Shown: positions 8,185 through 18,016 of the stretch, piece by piece
Layout: every line of letters starts with the position of its first letter
How positions within the stretch are numbered: position 1 is the first letter of the stretch
Assembly (NCBI GenBank): GCA_963764315.1
Contig: CAVXSB010000007.1
Coordinates: forward strand, 62,001 to 126,000
DNA from: DATLWN01 sp963764315
GTDB lineage: Bacteria; Pseudomonadota; Zetaproteobacteria; Mariprofundales; Mariprofundaceae
DNA: 64,000 bases
Direction: 5' to 3'
The notes under the pieces: model-generated
Seen by the model: the letters and a program-made list of their open reading frames with translations, nothing else
What the model was told of the DNA's origin: nothing
Database searches by the model: none
Position numbers and translations under genes: made by a program

Positions 8185-8604
8185 TTATTTGTCGACGGCC
8201 GCCATCCAGGCGCGAATACGGGTGGTGATCTCGCCACGAATGCGCTGGAACACATTCAGCCGTTCGGCCTCGGTACCCGTGGCCGCGGCGGGGTCGTCGA
8301 AGCTCCAGTGGATGCGCCGGGTGTCGCCCGGGAAGGTGGGGCATTGGTCCCTGGCCTTGTCGCAGACCGTGATGACGTAATCGAATTTCCGGCCGGTGAA
8401 GGTCTCCAGTCCCTTGCTTTTCGCCGTACTGGCATCGATGTCGATCTCGGCCAGGGCCCGGACGGTCATGGGATGGACGGGGCGAGGCTCGGTGCCGGCG
8501 CTGGAGGCGGAAAAGCGGCCGCCCCCCAAATGGTTCAGGATATGTTCCGCCATCTGGGAACGGGCGGAATTGCCGGTGCAAAGAAACAGGACTTGGATGG
8601 GCAT
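8185..8604 (-). CDS. arsC: Arsenate reductase, LMW-phosphatase (thioredoxin-coupled) type
   Basis: Reduces arsenate to arsenite, which ACR3 can then export. It has 139 residues. All catalytic elements are present: the phosphate loop with C9 in CTGNSARS (R15 intact), and the redox pair C81 and C88 in CDKARDQCP. This triad corresponds to C10/C82/C89 of the thioredoxin-coupled pI258-type enzyme. HWSFDDPAAATG and the C-terminal RIRGEITTRI helix are typical. A GAGGAG ribosome site lies 7 bases before the ATG. It heads the arsC-gapdh-arsJ run, just below a promoter that carries a palindromic operator. Confidence 0.95.
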   Translation of the reverse strand: MPIQVLFLCTGNSARSQMAEHILNHLGGGRFSASSAGTEPRPVHPMTVRALAEIDIDASTAKSKGLETFTGRKFDYVITVCDKARDQCPTFPGDTRRIHWSFDDPAAATGTEAERLNVFQRIRGEITTRIRAWMAAVDK

Positions 8605-8631
8605 GGCTGCGCTCCTCGCTATCGTCGGACA

Positions 8632-8660
8632 CTATATATATTAATATCCGGATATGACAA
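8632..8660 (-). promoter_or_regulatory. ars promoter with ATATCCGGATAT operator in the spacer
   Basis: On the minus strand a -35 TTGTCA (8655-8660) is followed 16-18 bases later by TATATA/TATAGT (8631-8638). The perfect 12-base palindrome ATATCCGGATAT (8644-8655) fills most of the spacer, where a bound repressor would block RNA polymerase. The same core appears in the acr3 promoter, so I infer that it is the ArsR operator. It would control arsC, gapdh and arsJ. Confidence 0.65.
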
Positions 8661-8674
8661 GGCGATGACAGGGA

Positions 8675-9100
8675 TCAGGGTTGGCGCTGCCGGCCAACGG
8701 CGGTGATGAAGCTGCGGATGTGCCGGTACAGGTCGTTACGGGCGACCATGAAGGCCTCCATGATGTCTTCCATGTGGCCGCCGACCAGCAGCGGATCGGC
8801 GATGTTCCAGTGCAGGCGCGTGGCGCCGTCCACGACCGGCCAGTCGGCTGTCTCGTCGCCGATGGTGATGAGCCAGTCGAAGGCCTCGCCCGCAAAGTCG
8901 CCGACGGGTTTGCTCTTCGCATGGGTGAGATCGACGCTGAGATGGCGCATCACTTCCCCGGCCATCGGATGTACCGCTACCGGGGTGAGGCCGGCGCTGC
9001 ACGCCTCGAAGCGGTCGGGTGCCAGCGAAGTCAGGATGGCCTCGGCCATCTGCGAAGCGGCGGCATTGGTCGTGCACAGGAACAGGACCCTAATGGCCAT
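8675..9100 (-). CDS. ArsC-like LMW-phosphatase homologue lacking catalytic residues
   Basis: It has 141 residues, aligns over its whole length with the neighbouring ArsC (MAIRVLFLCTTNAAASQMAE against MPIQVLFLCTGNSARSQMAE) and keeps the fold signature SAGLTPVAVHPM. The phosphate loop reads CTTNAAAS, so the essential arginine (R15) is alanine. The two redox cysteines (C81, C88) are glycine and proline. Only the loop cysteine C9 and one other (C34) remain. It should not reduce arsenate by the known mechanism. It may bind arsenic or a partner, or have another role. The frame is intact and a GGAGG site precedes it, so it looks maintained rather than decaying. Confidence 0.8.
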   Translation of the reverse strand: MAIRVLFLCTTNAAASQMAEAILTSLAPDRFEACSAGLTPVAVHPMAGEVMRHLSVDLTHAKSKPVGDFAGEAFDWLITIGDETADWPVVDGATRLHWNIADPLLVGGHMEDIMEAFMVARNDLYRHIRSFITAVGRQRQP

Positions 9101-9133
9101 ATCGGTTGCCTCCTAAGCTCAGAAAGATAAATG

Positions 9134-9150
9134 TATCCGGAAGTCCGTAT
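9134..9150. promoter_or_regulatory. Possible weaker ars operator (TATCCGGA core)
   Basis: The sequence TATCCGGAAGTCCGTAT lies upstream of the ArsC-like gene (start 9100, minus). It shares the TATCCGGA core with the operators at 8644 and 11503 but is a poor palindrome. A clear -10 is not obvious. It may be a secondary ArsR site. Confidence 0.35.
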
Positions 9151-9180
9151 GAGTCATCATGATGATGCGCGGGCGCAATG

Positions 9181-9417
9181 CTAGGGTTGCAGCCACTTCC
9201 GAACATCCGCCTTCGCAGGCATGCCTCCGGCGTGCACGACCTCACCATCGACAACGACCCCGGGCGTGGACATCACGCCATGGCTCATGATCTCTGCGAT
9301 ATCCTCGACCTTTTCGAGGCTAATTTCGATTCCAGCCGCCTCGGCCTCCTTCTCGATCAGTTCGATCGTGGCACGGCAGGTGGTGCATCCCGTGCCCAGC
9401 ACTTTGATCACTTTCAT
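9181..9417 (-). CDS. Small thioredoxin-fold redox-active disulfide protein
   Basis: A glutaredoxin/thioredoxin-like domain of 78 residues. The redox pair is C11 and C14 in GTGCTTCRA, and the cis-proline loop is MSTPGVVVDGEVVHAGGMP, matching the redox-active disulfide protein 2 family (TM0996/MTH895-like). These proteins often sit next to ArsP/DUF318 permeases, as here. It could supply electrons to ArsC or handle thiol-bound arsenic; this is inference. A GGAGGA site precedes the ATG. The permease stop lies 44 bases upstream. Confidence 0.85.
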   Translation of the reverse strand: MKVIKVLGTGCTTCRATIELIEKEAEAAGIEISLEKVEDIAEIMSHGVMSTPGVVVDGEVVHAGGMPAKADVRKWLQP

Positions 9418-9461
9418 CCTGTCCTCCTTCGGTACGCTCCTGGTGATTGTTTGCGGCCTGT

Positions 9462-10418
9462 CTATGTGTACAGCCAGTTGAATCCCCAGCCTACCAGCAT
9501 GAACGACACGGCCAGCACCGAGGCGTAGATGGCCAGTGCCGGCCAGCGAATCACCTTTTTCAGGATCAGCATTTCAGGGAGTGATAGCGCGGCAATGCTC
9601 ATCATCAGGGCCAGTACCGTGCCGATGGCCACGCCCTTGTCGAGCATGGCTTCGGCGATCGGAATCACGCCCGTGGCATTGGAGTAGAGGGGTATGCCGA
9701 GCAACACTGCCGCCGGCACAGACCAGACGCTGCCATCCGCCAGATGGGCCTGAATCCATGCGTTCGGTACGTATCCGTGGAAGGCCGCACCGGCAGCGAT
9801 GCCGGCCAAGACCCATTTCCAGATGCGGCCGACGATCTCGCGCACCTCGCCGAGTGCGAATCGATGGCGCCCCGCCAGGGTGGTATCCGGCTTGGGCTGG
9901 GTCGAGTCCCCCATGTGAATCTTCCAGACATAATCCTCGACCCAACGCTCCGGCCGGAACCACTGCATAACCACGCCGCCGACAAAGGCCACGATCAGTC
10001 CGACAAACACGTAAAGGGCCGCCACCTTGAAGCCGAGAATCCCGACCAGCAGAACCGCCGCCACCTCATTGATCATCGGGCTGGCGATGAGAAAGGAGAA
10101 GGTAATGCCCAGCGGAATGCCGGCTTCGACAAAACCGATGAACAGCGGTACCGACGAGCAGGAGCAGAATGGGGTCATCGCCCCCAGGGATATGGCCAGT
10201 ATTCTTGCCAGCCACGGGGGCTTGCTGCGGACGTACTCGCGCACCCGCTCCGGGCTGAGGATCGCCCGCAGCATCCCCATGACGTAGATCACGGCTACCA
10301 GCAGGACAAAGATCTTGCTCGTATCCATGACAAAGAACTGCACCGCCTGGCCCGCATGGGAGGCGGCGGAAAGGCCGAGTAGCCCATAGGCAACGGTGTT
10401 GCCCAGCCATTCAAACAT
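9462..10418 (-). CDS. ArsP/DUF318-type permease
   Basis: Integral membrane protein of 318 residues with about eight to ten helices in two halves. The signature TPFCSCSSVPLF starts at residue 82, with cysteines C85 and C87. A second signature, LGIPLYSNATGVIPI, is in the C-terminal half. Members called ArsP export trivalent organoarsenicals; others of the family have unknown substrates. The start overlaps the end of acr3 by 8 bases and the thioredoxin-like gene follows. The order acr3-permease-thioredoxin suggests export or handling of arsenic, but the substrate is not proven. Confidence 0.83.
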   Translation of the reverse strand: MFEWLGNTVAYGLLGLSAASHAGQAVQFFVMDTSKIFVLLVAVIYVMGMLRAILSPERVREYVRSKPPWLARILAISLGAMTPFCSCSSVPLFIGFVEAGIPLGITFSFLIASPMINEVAAVLLVGILGFKVAALYVFVGLIVAFVGGVVMQWFRPERWVEDYVWKIHMGDSTQPKPDTTLAGRHRFALGEVREIVGRIWKWVLAGIAAGAAFHGYVPNAWIQAHLADGSVWSVPAAVLLGIPLYSNATGVIPIAEAMLDKGVAIGTVLALMMSIAALSLPEMLILKKVIRWPALAIYASVLAVSFMLVGWGFNWLYT

Positions 10419-11469
10419 GGCCGCTTATCCTGCGGGACCCGGATTCGTACCACCCCTTGGTGCGGTTGACGATGCCGACGACAGACAGCATCACCGGCAC
10501 CTCCACGAGCACACCGACCACCGTGGCCAGCGCCGCCCCCGAATGGAAGCCGAACAGGGAGATGGCGGTGGCCACGGCCAGCTCGAAGAAGTTCGAGGCC
10601 CCGATCAGCGCCGATGGTCCGGCCACGCGATGGTCGACGCCGAGCCTGCGGTTCAGCCAGTAGGCGAGCATCGAATTGAAATAGACCTGGATGGTGATCG
10701 GCACGGCCAGCATCAGGATCACCAGCGGCTGGGCCAGAATCTCGCGACCCTGGAAGCCGAATAGCAGGATCACGGTGAGTAGCAGCGCGGCCATCGAGGC
10801 CGGGTCCATGCGATGCAGTACCGCCTCCAGTACCCCTTTCGCGAGCAGCAGCCTGCGCCCCGTGTAGGCCAGCAGCACCGGGATGACGATGTAGAGCAGC
10901 ACGGACAGGAAGAGCGTGTCCCACGGTACCTGGATGGAGGCGACGCCGAGCAGCAGCCCGACGATGGGCGCAAACGCGAAGATCATGATCATGTCGTTCA
11001 GCGCCACCTGCGACAGGGTGAACTGCGGATGTCCGTCCACCAGGCGCGACCAGACGAACACCATGGCGGTGCAGGGGGCGGCGGCGAGCAGGATCAGGCC
11101 GGCGATATAGGAGTCGATCTGTGCCGCATCGAGATACGGGGCGAACAGCAGGCGGATGAACAGGTAACCCAGCAGTGCCATCGAGAACGGCTTGACCAGC
11201 CAGTTCACGGCCAGGGTGACGCCGATGCCGCGCCGGTGCTGCCAAACCTCGTGCAGGGCCGAATAATCGATCTTCAGCAGCATTGGCAGGATCATGGCCC
11301 AGACTAGCGCGGCCACCGGCAGGTTGATGTGGGCGATCTCGATGCCGCCGAGCCGATGGAAGGCGGCCGGGAAGGCCTCGCCGAGGCCGATGCCGACGGC
11401 GATGGACAGTAGCACCCAAAGGCTCAGGTAGCGGGCGAAGATGCCCATGTCTTGGCTGGGTTTGCGCAT
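10411..11469 (-). CDS. acr3: ACR3-family arsenite efflux transporter
   Basis: Inner-membrane carrier of 352 residues and about ten helices that exports arsenite using the proton gradient. Family features are the central cysteine in LAAAPCTAMVFVWSRLVDGH, the FTLSQVALNDMIMIFAFAP loop and a C-terminal GASNFFELAVATAISLFG segment. The ATG at 11469 was chosen because AGGAGG sits 7 bases upstream (CAGGAGGCCACCGC) and the encoded start MRKPSQDMGIFARYLSLW matches the family; the frame itself runs further up. It is the first gene of the leftward ars cluster and has its own operator-bearing promoter. Confidence 0.95.
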   Translation of the reverse strand: MRKPSQDMGIFARYLSLWVLLSIAVGIGLGEAFPAAFHRLGGIEIAHINLPVAALVWAMILPMLLKIDYSALHEVWQHRRGIGVTLAVNWLVKPFSMALLGYLFIRLLFAPYLDAAQIDSYIAGLILLAAAPCTAMVFVWSRLVDGHPQFTLSQVALNDMIMIFAFAPIVGLLLGVASIQVPWDTLFLSVLLYIVIPVLLAYTGRRLLLAKGVLEAVLHRMDPASMAALLLTVILLFGFQGREILAQPLVILMLAVPITIQVYFNSMLAYWLNRRLGVDHRVAGPSALIGASNFFELAVATAISLFGFHSGAALATVVGVLVEVPVMLSVVGIVNRTKGWYESGSRRISGHV

Positions 11470-11491
11470 GCGGTGGCCTCCTGACGCCAAC

Positions 11492-11520
11492 ATTATATCT
11501 GTAAATCCGGATATGTACAT
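11492..11520 (-). promoter_or_regulatory. acr3 promoter with AAATCCGGATAT operator core
   Basis: On the minus strand a perfect TATAAT (11492-11497) lies 23 bases before the acr3 start codon. Upstream, ATATCCGGATTT occupies 11503-11514 in the -10/-35 spacer, flanked by TGTACA-like bases. The -35 is poor (ATGTAC at 17 bases or TTATGT at 19). The shared operator core with the site at 8644 supports ArsR control. Confidence 0.6.
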
Positions 11521-11549
11521 AAGGGTGGAGTCCGCATCCCCTGGTCGAT

Positions 11550-11561
11550 GAGTATATACTC
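11550..11561. promoter_or_regulatory. Palindrome GAGTATATACTC upstream of small membrane gene
   Basis: A perfect 12-base palindrome ends 5 bases before the ATG at 11567. Its right half contains TATACT, a fair -10 hexamer for rightward transcription. It may be a promoter element, a repressor site, or both; it differs from the TCCGGA-type ars operators. Confidence 0.35.
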
Positions 11562-11566
11562 GGAAA

Positions 11567-11899
11567 ATGACTCGTGATGGGGAGGATATGCACAGGCAGC
11601 CCAGAAACTGGTTCAAGGATGCCGGCAACTATGCCGGATGGTACATGCTCTGGGGGGTAGTCTTCGCCTGCCTGCAACCCGTGGCACCCGGCGCATTGAA
11701 TGGCTCGTCGCTATGGGCGGCCAAGCTCCATCAGGCCCTGTTCGGCGCCGGCTTCGGCCTCGTCTGCGCCATGGCGTACATGGTATTACAGAACGGCTTC
11801 AACCGTTCGCGCACGAAGTCGATCTCGTGGATCTTCGCCATCGGCTGTTGGGCGGTGCTGAGTATGGCGGTGGCGTTGACCCTCGGCCTCATCGGCTAG
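11567..11899 (+). CDS. Small membrane protein of unknown function in the ars island
   Basis: Protein of up to 110 residues with three hydrophobic helices: around YMLWGVVFACLQ, FGAGFGLVCAMAYMVL and IFAIGCWAVLSMAVALTLG. I do not recognise a family. It is the only plus-strand gene in the arsenic region, divergent from acr3 and convergent with arsR. The start may instead be ATG 11588, which has a GGGGAGG sequence placed very close upstream. With a -10 at 11555-11560, ATG 11567 would be essentially leaderless. A resistance role is only suggested by location. Confidence 0.6.
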   Translation: MTRDGEDMHRQPRNWFKDAGNYAGWYMLWGVVFACLQPVAPGALNGSSLWAAKLHQALFGAGFGLVCAMAYMVLQNGFNRSRTKSISWIFAIGCWAVLSMAVALTLGLIG

Positions 11900-11926
11900 A
11901 GCACAGCGGTTTGTTCGAATGTATGT

Positions 11927-11946
11927 ATGTGAAGAACAGACCCTAG
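11927..11946. repeat. Diverged copy of the dispersed AACAGGCCCTA motif
   Basis: ATGTGAAGAACAGACCCTAG differs from the copy at 34387 by a three-base insertion and single changes. As at 2942, it overlaps the stop codon of a minus-strand gene (arsR), which reads TAGGGTCTGTTC. Confidence 0.4.
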
Positions 11947-12260
11947 TCGCAGGGGTTGCTTGAGGATACGAGCCGTTCGGCATCGCCCTGCAGCACTTCG
12001 TCGGCGCCGCTTTGCACCAGCGTCGCCAGCGTCGGGGCCATGGCACCGGCCAGGCGGTAATGAATCCATTTTCCCTGGCGGCGGGTATCGACGAGCCCGG
12101 CATGGCGCAGGATGGCCAGATGCCGCGACACCGTGCTCTGAGGCAGGCGCATGGCCTCGGTGAGTTGGCAGACGCAGAGCTCGTCCCGAAGCGAGAGCAG
12201 GTGGAACAGGCGCACGCGTATGGAGTCCCCGAGCGCCCGGAAGCTGTCGACCGTATCCAA
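11943..12260 (-). CDS. arsR: ArsR-family arsenite-responsive repressor
   Basis: Winged-helix repressor of 105 residues that leaves DNA when it binds arsenite. The metal site is C29 and C31 in RDELCVCQLTEAM, at the start of the recognition region. The DNA-binding helix is LPQSTVSRHLAILRHAGLV. There is a further cysteine at the C-terminus (SSSNPCD). The start is a TTG at 12260, because no ATG or GTG occurs in frame nearby. It lies three bases after the cytochrome b stop, so the two are co-transcribed. Likely targets are the ATCCGGAT sites at 8644 and 11503. No such site is visible before its own transcript. Confidence 0.92.
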   Translation of the reverse strand: MDTVDSFRALGDSIRVRLFHLLSLRDELCVCQLTEAMRLPQSTVSRHLAILRHAGLVDTRRQGKWIHYRLAGAMAPTLATLVQSGADEVLQGDAERLVSSSNPCD

Positions 12261-12262
12261 TG

Positions 12263-12853
12263 CTAGTCCCTGGAAAGCGGCGAGATGCGCGCAAAAAGGT
12301 CGTGGCCCTTGATCCTGTGCAACGCGACCATGCCGACATGGCCGATCAAATAGGCCCAGACCAGATTGCCGCCGTCGCCGTGGAGTTCCTCGATGGCATG
12401 CACAAGCGGGCTCATGTGGCCGGTGATCTCGTTCATGCCGAAGAACACGATGGTGCCGGTGCTGCCCATGCCGAGCACCAGCAAGAGGCCGAGGCCGTGT
12501 ACGGTGCCGGCCAGAGCGCTCTCCTCAGCCGTCTCGTGCAGCCGTCCGCTCAGCCAGCCGGGGACCTGCTTGATCTCCTCAATGATGGAACGACGCCCCT
12601 CGGCGGAGAAATACGGGAACAGCCGGGAGAATCCGCCCTTGGCGGTGCCCAGGGCGCTCCACAGGATATGCAGCACCACGATGGCGCAGGCGGCCAGGCC
12701 GACCCATTCGTGCATCTCGAAGAAGAAGGCCTCCGTACCGGTGCGCACATGTCCCAGCTTCGGGCGGCGCATGAACGACTCACTGAGAAGTTGCAGCGGT
12801 ATGGCCAGAGCCAGTCCCGCGTGCAGCCAGCGCGTCAGGCGATCGTAACCCAT
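12263..12853 (-). CDS. Cytochrome b561-domain membrane protein
   Basis: Four-helix inner-membrane di-haem cytochrome b of 196 residues. Candidate haem-ligand histidines are in LTRWLHAGLAL, EMHEWVGLAACAIVVLHILW and the C-terminal LIGHVGMVALHRIKGHD. It resembles b-type subunits that pass electrons between quinone and a redox partner, but no partner enzyme adjoins it. A GGAGG site lies 6 bases before the ATG at 12853; the frame continues upstream into argG, so that extension is rejected. Its position directly above arsR could mean a respiratory link or simple co-transcription. Confidence 0.85.
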   Translation of the reverse strand: MGYDRLTRWLHAGLALAIPLQLLSESFMRRPKLGHVRTGTEAFFFEMHEWVGLAACAIVVLHILWSALGTAKGGFSRLFPYFSAEGRRSIIEEIKQVPGWLSGRLHETAEESALAGTVHGLGLLLVLGMGSTGTIVFFGMNEITGHMSPLVHAIEELHGDGGNLVWAYLIGHVGMVALHRIKGHDLFARISPLSRD

Positions 12854-12863
12854 AGAGAACCTC

Positions 12864-14084
<1,221 letters not shown>

Positions 14085-14126
14085 CTCTATAACCCCTTGT
14101 CCGGGGCAATGCCCGGCTGTTTGCGC

Positions 14127-15035
<909 letters not shown>

Positions 15036-15045
15036 GCCACGTCCT

Positions 15046-16204
15046 TTAGGGCAGGCAGCGGTCCACGATGGTCAGCGCCTCGTCGATCTCTTCCGCCGAA
15101 ACATTCAGCGGCGGCAGGAAGCGCAAGACTTTGGGCCCGGCCGAGAGCAAAAGCAAGCCTGCGTCCCGGCAGGCGGAAACGACAGGGGCGGCCTCCCCAC
15201 TCAGCTCCAGGCCGGCGATCAGACCCAGTCCGCGCACGGCGCGCACCTGTGGATGCCCAGCCGCGATCTCCGTAAGGCCGGCAAGCAGCCGCTCGCCCTG
15301 GTTCCTGGCATTGGCGACCAGATGCTCGCGCTCGACGGTGTCGAGCACGGCCAGCGCCGCCGCGCAGGCCAGCGGGTTGCCGCCGAAGGTGGTGCCGTGG
15401 CTGCCGGGCGTGAACGCGGCGGCCACGCTCCCCTTGGCCAGCATGGCGCCGATGGGGAAGCCACCGCCCAGGCCCTTGGCCAGGGACAGGATATCGGGCA
15501 GTGCCGCCTCGTGCTGGAAGGCGAACATGGTGCCGGTGCGGCCGATGCCGGTCTGGATCTCGTCCAGGATCATCAACACGCCCTCGGTATTGCACAGCTC
15601 GCGCACGGCGGCCAGATAACCGGCCCCGGGCATATTGACGCCGCCTTCTCCCTGCACCGGCTCCAGCATGATGGCGGCGGTATCGGCATCGATGGCCGCC
15701 TCGAGCGCCGCGATGTCGCCATACGGCACGTGCAGGAATCCCGGCATCAAGGGGTCGAAGCCGAGCTTGATCTTGTCCTGGCCGGTGGCCGAAAGCGTGT
15801 TCAGCGTGCGCCCATGGAAGGATTGCGTGGCGGTGATGACGGTGCGCCTGGGCGAGCCGCGCTCATACCAGTAGCGGCGGGCCAGCTTGATGGCTGCTTC
15901 GTTGGCCTCCGCCCCCGAATTGCAGAAGAAGGCCTGCGTCCAGGCCGGCGAGCCGGCACAACACTTCTGCCAGATGCTCCTGCTGCGGGATATGGAACAG
16001 GTTCGAGCAGTGCACCAGCGTCTCGGCCTGCTGGCAGACGGCACGCGCCAGCGCCGGATGGGCGTGACCGAGCGTGTTGACGGCGATGCCGGAGATGAAA
16101 TCCAGGTAGCGCTTGCCCGCGTCGTCCCAGACGCGGCTGCCCTGGCCATTGACCAGGCGTACCGGGAAGCGGGCGTAGGTGTGCATCAGGTGCGGGCTGT
16201 TCAT
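15046..16204 (-). CDS. argD: Acetylornithine/succinyldiaminopimelate aminotransferase (apparent frameshift)
   Basis: PLP enzyme that converts N-acetylglutamate semialdehyde to N-acetylornithine. The N-terminal part, from MNSPHLMHTYARFPV to LAEVLCRLAGLD, and the C-terminal part, starting QAFFCNSGAEANEAAIK, are in different frames. They join cleanly if one base is removed near 15937. The reconstructed protein has about 385 residues, normal for ArgD. Downstream motifs are intact: FHGRTLNTLSATGQ, LILDEIQTGIGRTG and SLAKGLGGGFPIGAML with the PLP lysine. With both halves complete and argF and argG intact, a sequencing error is more likely than a true pseudogene. Confidence 0.88.
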
Positions 16205-16247
16205 CGGCGGCAGTGTAGGCAATAGGGCGGAAAATGCATCTCTCGGC

Positions 16248-17144
16248 TCAGCAGTGCCCGTCGGGACAGGCGATCTCCGGCTGCAGCGTGGCGTGGCTGA
16301 CGCCGAGCTCGCGCAGCGTCGCGAGCAGTGCGGGCAGGATGGCGCTCCAGTCTTCCATGCTCTCGATCTGCACATGCGCGGACAGTGCCACCTGGCCGCT
16401 CGGCAGCCGCCAAACATGCACATGATGGGTGCCGGCGACGCCGTCGGCAGCATCCAGCACCGCCTGCAGCTCCTCGACGTGGAAGCCGGTCGGTACGGAT
16501 TCCATCAGCTCCATCGTCGTCTCGCGCAGTAGCCGCCAGCCGCCCCAAACGAGGATGCCGGCGACCAGGAAGGACAGAATGGGGTCGATGGGCATCCAGC
16601 CCGTGAGCAGGATGACGGCGCCGGCGACGATGGCGGCGATGGAACCGACGGCGTCTCCGAGCACATGCCAGAAGGCGGCGCGCGCGTTCAGGTCCTCGTC
16701 TCCGTGGAGCCAGCGCAGGATCACCAGGTTGATCGCGAGGCCCACGGCGGCGATGGCCAGCAGCACCGCTCCTTTGACCGGATGATGCGGGCTCGTCAGG
16801 CGCTGGAAGGCCTCCCAGGCGATCCAGGCGCTGAGAAACCATAGCGCCAGGCCGTTGGCCTGGGCGGCGAGCAGCTTGGCGCGGCCGTAGCCGTAGCTCA
16901 TGCGGTCGGTGGCGGGGCGGCTGGCGATGCGGCTGGCCATCAACGCCAGTCCCAGAGCCACGATGTCCGAGGCCATATGCCCGGCATCGGCGAGCAGGGC
17001 CAGCGAGCCGGAGAAGAGGCCGCCGGCGAGCTCCACCAGCGCGAACAGCGCCGTCAGCCATACGGCCTTGTTCAGCGATGCATGGTGGTGATGGCCATGG
17101 GCGTGTCCGTGATCGTGGCTATGGTTGTGATGATCGCCGCTCAT
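16248..17144 (-). CDS. CDF-family zinc/divalent-cation efflux protein
   Basis: Exports Zn2+ or related metals in exchange for protons. It has 298 residues, six helices and a cytosolic C-terminal domain. The N-terminus is histidine-rich (HHNHSHDHGHAHGHHHH), a likely metal-collecting sequence. Membrane site motifs are DAGHMASD in helix 2 and WHVLGDAVGS in helix 5. The C-terminal domain has THHVHVWRLPSG and ends in a CPDGHC metal-ligand tail. Its start overlaps the stop of the ABC ATPase gene by four bases, so the two are co-transcribed. Confidence 0.93.
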   Translation of the reverse strand: MSGDHHNHSHDHGHAHGHHHHASLNKAVWLTALFALVELAGGLFSGSLALLADAGHMASDIVALGLALMASRIASRPATDRMSYGYGRAKLLAAQANGLALWFLSAWIAWEAFQRLTSPHHPVKGAVLLAIAAVGLAINLVILRWLHGDEDLNARAAFWHVLGDAVGSIAAIVAGAVILLTGWMPIDPILSFLVAGILVWGGWRLLRETTMELMESVPTGFHVEELQAVLDAADGVAGTHHVHVWRLPSGQVALSAHVQIESMEDWSAILPALLATLRELGVSHATLQPEIACPDGHC

Positions 17145-17947
17145 GCGTCCCCCGGTACCGCCTGGTACCAGCCGTCCGACTCCAGCAGCGTCACCGCGGT
17201 GCTGAACAGCCCTTCCAGTTGCCGGGAGGTTAACACCTCACCCTTCGGGCCGTCGGCGACGATGCGGCCGTGCGCCAGCAGCATCACGCGTCCGATCTCC
17301 GGCGGGATCTCGTGGATGTGGTGGGTGACCAGGATCAGGGTCTTGCCCGCATGCATCAGCGTGCGCATCAGCGCCAGGTACTGGAAGCTGGCCGTCAGGT
17401 CCAGGCCGTTCGTCGGCTCGTCCAGAATCAGGGTGTCCGGGTCGTGGATCAGGGCGCGCCCGAGCAGGCAGCGCCGCTGTTGGCCGGTCGACATCTGCGC
17501 ATAGGGCGTATGCGCGAGTCCGGCGATGCCGATGTCCTCCATCAGTACCCGGGCATGCGCCACGTCGGCCTCGCTGTAGGACTGGTGGGCGTGGATGCCG
17601 ATGCTGCCGTACAGGCCGGACAGCACAATCTCCAGGCCCGTCGCATCGGGCTCGTAGTCGTTCTGCAGATCCTGGGAGACGATGCCGAGATGCCGGCGCA
17701 GATCGCGGATATCCCAGCGTTCATGCCCGAACAGACGCATGCGGCTGTGTTCCCGGTGCAGGGGGTAGATCTCGCGCGTGATCAGCTTCAGTAGCGTGGA
17801 TTTTCCGGCGCCGTTCGGGCCGAGCATGGCGACATGCTCGCCCGCGCGTAGCGTCAGCGACAGGTCCTCGAACACGCGCGTCTGTTCACGGTTGGCGGCG
17901 ATGTGCTGCAACTCGATGATGGCGGGGGTGGCGTCGGATGCGGGCAT
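17141..17947 (-). CDS. ABC transporter ATP-binding protein (stand-alone)
   Basis: ATPase of 268 residues with Walker A GPNGAGKSTL, signature MSTGQQRRCLLGRAL and Walker B TLILDEPTNGLD, plus a D-loop and an H-loop in LILVTHHIHEIPPEIG. It resembles the YlmA/ModF-like single ATPase group often annotated as molybdenum or iron transport. No permease or binding protein lies beside it; the next gene is the CDF exporter, which needs no ATPase. Substrate and partner are unknown. It is divergent from trpF, with a 69-base shared promoter region. Confidence 0.8.
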   Translation of the reverse strand: MPASDATPAIIELQHIAANREQTRVFEDLSLTLRAGEHVAMLGPNGAGKSTLLKLITREIYPLHREHSRMRLFGHERWDIRDLRRHLGIVSQDLQNDYEPDATGLEIVLSGLYGSIGIHAHQSYSEADVAHARVLMEDIGIAGLAHTPYAQMSTGQQRRCLLGRALIHDPDTLILDEPTNGLDLTASFQYLALMRTLMHAGKTLILVTHHIHEIPPEIGRVMLLAHGRIVADGPKGEVLTSRQLEGLFSTAVTLLESDGWYQAVPGDA

Positions 17948-18016
17948 GGCGCCACGCTAGCGCACAATTCCGTCTTCGAGTAGCGCGGCCGGCCCCTGCT
18001 TTGTTAGGGTCTGGCC

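Noticed and set aside
8168..8632. Long N-terminal extension of GAPDH up to 8632
   Set aside because: The extension is the arsC gene read in another frame; the family start MGIRIGINGFG lies at 8167.
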